Below are positions 6,282 through 9,837 of a DNA stretch of 9,837 nucleotides, in pieces; position 1 is the first letter of the stretch; each line of letters starts with the position of its first letter. The stretch is taken from NCBI GenBank assembly GCA_023423695.1, contig JAFAFA010000024.1, positions 1-9,837 on the forward strand. The letters are read 5' to 3'. A program made the position numbers and the translations under genes. Below the pieces are notes generated by a model, which made no database searches, was not told the origin of the DNA, and worked only from the letters and a program-made list of their open reading frames with translations. This stretch comes from Pseudomonadota bacterium. Lineage in GTDB: Bacteria > Pseudomonadota > Alphaproteobacteria > Azospirillales > Azospirillaceae.

Positions 6282-7295
6282 TCACTCCTCCATCACGCGG
6301 CGCAGCGCCTCGGCGATCCGGGCCGGGCCGGGGAAATACTCCCACTCGAAGGCGTGCGGGTAGGGCGTGTCCCAGCCGGTGACCCGCTCGATCGGCGCCT
6401 CCAGATGGTGGAAGCAGTGTTCCTGCACCAGGGCGGACAGTTCGGCGCCGAAGCCGCCGGTCCGGGTGGCCTCATGCACGATGACGCAGCGGCCGGTCTT
6501 GCGCACCGATGCTTCGATCGCCTCGATGTCGACCGGCACCAGGGTGCGCAGATCGAGGATGTCGGCATCGATCTGCGCATCGCGGGCGGCGGCCAGCGCC
6601 ACATGCACCATGGTGCCGTAGGCGAGGATGGTGACGGCAGTGCCGCTGCGCACCGTTGCCGCCTTGCCCAGCGGGATGGCGTAATGGCCGTCGGGCACCT
6701 CGCTGGCGGGATGCTTGGCCCAGGGCACCACCGGGCGGTCGTGGTAGCCCTCGAAAGGACCGTTGTAGAGACGCTTCGGCTCGAAGAACATCACGGGATC
6801 GTCGTCCTCGATGGCGCTGATCAGCAGACCCTTGGCATCGTATGGGGTCGAGGGGATCACCGTCTTCAGCCCGGCGACGTGGGTGAAGATGGCCTCCGGA
6901 CTCTGGCTGTGGGTCTGGCCGCCGAAGATGCCGCCGCCATAGGGCGCGCGCACGGTGACCGGTGCCGTGAACTCTCCGCCGGACCGGTAGCGCAGCCGCG
7001 CCGCTTCGGAGATCAGCTGGTCGCAGGCCGGGTAGATGTAATCGGCGAACTGCATCTCGGCGACTGGACGCAGGCCGTAGGCGGCCATGCCGACCGCGAT
7101 CCCCATGATGCCGGCTTCGGTGATCGGGGTGTCGAAGACCCGGCTGCGCCCATGCTTGCGTTGCAGCCCGTCGGTGCAGCGGAACACCCCGCCGAAATAG
7201 CCGACATCCTCGCCCAGAACGACGACGTCGCCGCTCCGCGTCAGCATCACGTCCATCGCCGCGTTCAGCGCCTGGACCATGGTCATGGTCGCCAT
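6282..7295 (-). CDS. bkdA2: Branched-chain 2-oxo acid dehydrogenase E1 component, beta subunit
   Basis: A 337-residue transketolase-like beta subunit that pairs with BkdA1 in the alpha2beta2 thiamine-diphosphate decarboxylase of the complex. Recognisable blocks are VVVLGEDVG (24-32), FDTPITEAG with Glu60 (the Glu expected to activate thiamine diphosphate), PVAEMQFADYIYPA, and GGGIFGGQTHSQSPE with the conserved His. YGTMVHVALAAARD and DLRTLVPVD are in the C-terminal domain, and it closes with FEWEYFPGPARI. These closely follow Pseudomonas BkdA2 from memory. Length is normal. It starts 3 nt after the bkdA1 stop; the ribosome site is a weak GGGGG within the end of bkdA1, so coupling is likely. 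Met4 and Met6 are possible alternative starts. Confidence 0.95.
   Translation of the reverse strand: MATMTMVQALNAAMDVMLTRSGDVVVLGEDVGYFGGVFRCTDGLQRKHGRSRVFDTPITEAGIMGIAVGMAAYGLRPVAEMQFADYIYPACDQLISEAARLRYRSGGEFTAPVTVRAPYGGGIFGGQTHSQSPEAIFTHVAGLKTVIPSTPYDAKGLLISAIEDDDPVMFFEPKRLYNGPFEGYHDRPVVPWAKHPASEVPDGHYAIPLGKAATVRSGTAVTILAYGTMVHVALAAARDAQIDADILDLRTLVPVDIEAIEASVRKTGRCVIVHEATRTGGFGAELSALVQEHCFHHLEAPIERVTGWDTPYPHAFEWEYFPGPARIAEALRRVMEE
6285..6290 (-). promoter_or_regulatory. bkdB ribosome binding site inside the end of bkdA2
   Basis: GAGGAG, 5 nt before the bkdB ATG at 6279, is also the last two sense codons (Glu-Glu) of bkdA2. This decides the bkdB start and implies coupled translation. Confidence 0.65.
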
Positions 7296-7298
7296 CGT

Positions 7299-8543
7299 TC
7301 AGACCCCCGCCTGCTGGCGCTGGCGCTCCAGGTGCCAGGGCATTGTTTTGTAGACGTCCTCGAACATCGTGCGGGCCGACTGGAACGGCCCCTTGTCGAG
7401 GGTGCCGAGGGATTCGGCTTCTTTGCCGGCGGCCTGGACTGCCTCCGCAACCTCCCGGGCCAGATCCTCTTGTCGGGCCTCCGACCAGACGCCGAGGGCG
7501 ATCAGGTGCTGGCGCAGCCGGTCGATCGGGTCCCCCAGCGGCCAGTGGGCGCCAGCATTCTCCGGCCGGTATTTGGCGGGGTCGTCGCTGGTGGAATGGG
7601 CGGCGGCGCGGTAGGTGAACAGTTCGATCAGGGTCGGGCCGAGATTGGCGCGCGCCCGCGCCGCCGCCCAGCGCGTCGCCGCGAAGACCGCCAGGAAGTC
7701 ATTGCCGTCCACGCGCAGGCTGGGGATGCCATAGCCGAGGCCACGCGCCGCGAAGGTCGTGCGCTCCCCGCCGGCGATGCCGTGGAAGGAGGAGATGGCC
7801 CAGTGATTGTTGACCAGATTGAGGATCACCGGGGCGCGGTAGACCGACGCGAAGGTCAGGGCGTGATGGAAGTCGCCCTCCGCGGTGGCGCCCTCGCCGA
7901 TCCAGGCTGCGGCGATGCGGGTGTCGCCCTTGATCGCCGAGGCCATCGCCCAGCCCACAGCTTGGCTGTATTGCGTCCCCAGATTGCCGGAGATGGAGAA
8001 GAAGCCGGCTTCCTTGCTGGAATAGAAGACCGGCATCTGCCGGCCCTTCAACCGGTCGCCGGCATTGGAGAAGACCTGGCACATCATGTCGACCAGCGGC
8101 CAGTCGCGGGCGATCAGCAGCCCCTGTTGCCGGTAGGTCGGAAACAGCATGTCGGCGCGGTCGACCGCCATCGCCTGCGCGACGGCGATGGCCTCCTCGC
8201 CGGTGCATTTCATGTAGAAGGAGGTCTTGCCCTGCCGCTGGGCACGCTGCATGCGCTCGTCATAGGCGCGCACCGTCATCATCGACCGCAGCCCGCGCAT
8301 CAGCATGTCGGGGCTGAGCGCCGGGTCCCAGGGACCGACGGCATGCCCCTGATCATCGAGCACGCGGACCAGATCATAAGCGAGGTCGGTCATGTCGGCC
8401 GCCGGACAATCGGTGTCGGGACGGCGGGCGGTGCCGGCCGGCGGCACGGCAAGGGTGCGGAAATCGATCTCGCTGCCGGGCCGCTGCGGAGGCTCCGGCA
8501 CATGCAGACTCAATGGCGCCCGAACAGGCACGGGGGCATCCAT
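7299..8543 (-). CDS. bkdA1: Branched-chain 2-oxo acid dehydrogenase E1 component, alpha subunit
   Basis: A 414-residue thiamine-diphosphate-binding subunit that decarboxylates 2-oxoisovalerate, 2-oxoisocaproate and 2-oxo-3-methylvalerate, first gene of the operon. The N-terminus LSLHVPEPPQRPG, then TSFYMKCTGEEAI (107-119) and FPTYRQQG (134-141), are hallmarks of the bacterial BkdA1 type. The Mg/ThDP motif runs from GEG (216-218) to NN (245-246). The loop HSTSDD (316-321) corresponds to the loop phosphorylated in the mammalian enzyme; no kinase is seen here. The start at 8543 is chosen from GGGAGGA just upstream and agreement with the about 410-residue Pseudomonas protein; the frame is open for 33 further codons, without family resemblance. 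The promoter region shared with bkdR lies upstream. Confidence 0.95.
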   Translation of the reverse strand: MDAPVPVRAPLSLHVPEPPQRPGSEIDFRTLAVPPAGTARRPDTDCPAADMTDLAYDLVRVLDDQGHAVGPWDPALSPDMLMRGLRSMMTVRAYDERMQRAQRQGKTSFYMKCTGEEAIAVAQAMAVDRADMLFPTYRQQGLLIARDWPLVDMMCQVFSNAGDRLKGRQMPVFYSSKEAGFFSISGNLGTQYSQAVGWAMASAIKGDTRIAAAWIGEGATAEGDFHHALTFASVYRAPVILNLVNNHWAISSFHGIAGGERTTFAARGLGYGIPSLRVDGNDFLAVFAATRWAAARARANLGPTLIELFTYRAAAHSTSDDPAKYRPENAGAHWPLGDPIDRLRQHLIALGVWSEARQEDLAREVAEAVQAAGKEAESLGTLDKGPFQSARTMFEDVYKTMPWHLERQRQQAGV

Positions 8544-8548
8544 GGCAT

Positions 8549-8555
8549 TCCTCCC
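8549..8555 (-). promoter_or_regulatory. bkdA1 ribosome binding site
   Basis: GGGAGGA on the minus strand, followed by 5 nt and the ATG at 8543. It decides the bkdA1 start against the longer open frame. Confidence 0.7.
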
Positions 8556-8572
8556 AAAGGCAGGTGCTGGCA

Positions 8573-8588
8573 TCGGACGTCTGTCCGA
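8573..8588 (-). promoter_or_regulatory. Hairpin in the presumed bkd leader
   Basis: TCGGAC (8573-8578) and GTCCGA (8583-8588) form a perfect 6-bp stem with a 4-nt loop, ending about 30 nt before the bkdA1 start. It would be in the leader if transcription starts near 8662. There is no U-tract, so it is not an obvious attenuator; it could shield the leader RNA or be chance. Confidence 0.3.
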
Positions 8589-8668
8589 GAGGCATCGGTG
8601 ATGGAAAAGCGGGGCAGGAAACGACCGCAACCGCAGCGGCATGTCGGGGGTGTCGGGTCGTGGCTCCG

Positions 8669-8697
8669 ATTATACCGTTGGAGCAGCGAATTTTCTT
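8669..8697 (-). promoter_or_regulatory. Candidate bkd operon promoter
   Basis: A perfect TATAAT on the minus strand (8669-8674) faces bkdA1. The matching -35 position (8692-8697) reads AAGAAA, far from TTGACA, as expected of a promoter that needs an activator such as BkdR. Transcription would start near 8662, giving a leader of about 118 nt. Confidence 0.5.
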
Positions 8698-8745
8698 TGC
8701 GTTCTGATGCCCGTTATGCAGAAACTGCGCATCATTCAATTCGCT
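8686..8745. promoter_or_regulatory. Inverted-repeat pair in bkdR-bkdA1 control region, probable BkdR sites
   Basis: AGCGAATT (8686-8693) and AATTCGCT (8738-8745) are perfect 8-bp inverted repeats with centres 52 bp apart, close to five helical turns. Between them are smaller inverted pairs, TTCTG (8702-8706)/CAGAA (8719-8723) and TGATGC (8705-8710)/GCATCA (8729-8734). The area is AT-rich against its surroundings. The left copy sits in CAGCGAATTTTCTTT (8684-8698), which matches the E. coli Lrp consensus at 11 of 15 positions by my count. Several sites on one face of the helix fit an Lrp-type octamer that wraps DNA; assignment to BkdR is inference. Confidence 0.45.
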
Positions 8746-8770
8746 TGTCACCGATCTGGAGACGCATTTC

Positions 8771-9283
8771 ATGCGGATCGAACTTGACGCCATCGACCGC
8801 CGCATTCTGGCCCTGCTGCAATCCGACGCCCAGCTGTCGAGCGCCGAGATCGCCGAGCGGGTGGGGTTGTCGCAAGCGCCGTGCTGGCGCCGCATCAAGC
8901 GGATGGAGGAGAACGGCATCATCCGCCTGCGTGCGACCCTGCTCGACCGGAAGAAACTCGGTCTGAACGTGCTGGTGTTCGCGCAGGTGAAGCTCGCCGC
9001 CCATGGCCGCGCGACCTTGCCCGAATTCGAGGAGACCGTGCGCCAGCTGCCGGAGGTGCTGGAATGCTACACGCTGATGGGAGCCACCGATTACATCATC
9101 AAGGTGGTCGCCCGGGACGTCGAAACCTATGAACACTTCTTCCGCGAGAAGCTGTCCCAGCTTCCGGCGGTGCGTGAGACCAACTCGGCCATCGCTCTGT
9201 CGGAGATCAAGCACACCACCGCCTTGCCCCTGTCCCTGCTGGAGGAACCCGACTGGCCGGCACGGACGACGAAAACCCGCTGA
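8771..9283 (+). CDS. bkdR: Lrp/AsnC-family transcriptional regulator, BkdR type
   Basis: A 170-residue DNA-binding regulator with the standard Lrp plan. An N-terminal winged helix-turn-helix (about 5-60; LSSAEIAERVGLSQAPCWRRIKRME in the recognition region, 22-46) is followed by a RAM/ligand-binding alpha-beta domain (about 65-155) with ECYTLMGATDY (98-108). The tail HTTALPL resembles P. putida BkdR from memory. Members of this family sense branched-chain amino acids, and P. putida BkdR activates bkd in response to them. Its divergent position next to bkdA1 supports that job here. The start at 8771 has GGAG nine bases upstream. I see no convincing -10/-35 for it, and autoregulation through the shared region is likely. 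It is slightly longer than many Lrp proteins because of a polar C-terminal tail. Symbol assigned by context and similarity. Confidence 0.88.
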   Translation: MRIELDAIDRRILALLQSDAQLSSAEIAERVGLSQAPCWRRIKRMEENGIIRLRATLLDRKKLGLNVLVFAQVKLAAHGRATLPEFEETVRQLPEVLECYTLMGATDYIIKVVARDVETYEHFFREKLSQLPAVRETNSAIALSEIKHTTALPLSLLEEPDWPARTTKTR

Positions 9284-9304
9284 TCTTTGGGCAAGACCAG
9301 CGGG
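9272..9304 (-). terminator. Intrinsic terminator between livF and bkdR
   Basis: CCCGCTG (9276-9282) plus TCTT (9284-9287) pair with AAGA (9293-9296) plus CAGCGGG (9298-9304): a 12-position stem with one A-C mismatch and a 5-nt loop. Read on the minus strand the stem is followed by TTTT (9275-9272), so it best serves livF. On the plus strand the same hairpin overlaps the bkdR stop codon but has no U-tract. Confidence 0.65.
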
Positions 9305-9337
9305 CCCGATCGTCAAAAGCCCAGCAGCGTTTCCATC

Positions 9338-9837
<500 letters not shown>

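Noticed and set aside
8544..8642. 33-residue N-terminal extension of bkdA1
   Set aside because: It lies within the leader, has no counterpart in BkdA1 proteins, and a strong ribosome site precedes the ATG at 8543.
6354..8966. Very long plus-strand open frame of 870 codons opposite bkdA2 and bkdA1
   Set aside because: It is the antisense shadow of two well-recognised genes in GC-rich DNA, has low-complexity His/Arg/Gly-rich composition and no family resemblance.

Overview
The window looks like chromosome or megaplasmid DNA of a high-GC alphaproteobacterium, probably of the Azospirillum/Rhodospirillales type. That is inferred from base composition, gene order and protein style; no marker gene is present. 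It has two halves of different character.

Left half (1-3556), mobile-element-scarred catabolic block. The window opens in the last 35 codons of an IS630-type transposase (1-108). Next comes a minus-strand SDR oxidoreductase (125-925) transcribed away from a plus-strand FadB/FadJ-like bifunctional enoyl-CoA hydratase/3-hydroxyacyl-CoA dehydrogenase (1171-3213). Between them, two outward-facing -35-like boxes flank a perfect 17-bp palindrome (993-1009), as in a pair of divergent promoters under one regulator that is not in the window. The FadB-like protein keeps the hydratase glutamates and the dehydrogenase Ser/His/Glu, but has Ser at the position of the conserved dehydrogenase Asn and a short stretch where about two dozen residues usually stand. 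A 343-bp gap follows, holding a hairpin and a fragment of an IS6-family transposase (about 3319-3459). IS fragments on both sides, plus AT-richer codon use, suggest this two-gene block arrived or was rearranged by transposition.

Right half (3557-9283), a complete branched-chain 2-oxo acid dehydrogenase locus. Four tightly packed minus-strand genes, bkdA1 (E1-alpha), bkdA2 (E1-beta), bkdB (E2) and lpdV (E3), are spaced 3 nt, 2 nt and a 4-nt overlap. They encode the complex that turns the 2-oxo acids from valine, leucine and isoleucine into acyl-CoAs, NADH and CO2. An Lrp/AsnC regulator of the BkdR type (8771-9283) is transcribed divergently. The 227-bp shared region is AT-rich at its core and holds a TATAAT box facing the operon plus an 8-bp inverted repeat with centres 52 bp apart, a likely BkdR control site. 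Gene order and divergent regulator match the Pseudomonas putida bkd locus.

Right edge (9338-9837): the 3' part of livF, an ATPase of a branched-chain amino acid ABC transporter, converging on bkdR. A hairpin between them overlaps the bkdR stop codon and has a U-tract in the livF direction. Uptake (liv), oxidation (bkd) and sensing (bkdR) of branched-chain amino acids are therefore adjacent. I see no tRNA, rRNA, CRISPR array or clearly novel multi-gene system; the most unusual items are the altered FadB-like enzyme, the symmetric divergent control region and the bkdR-bkd inverted repeats.
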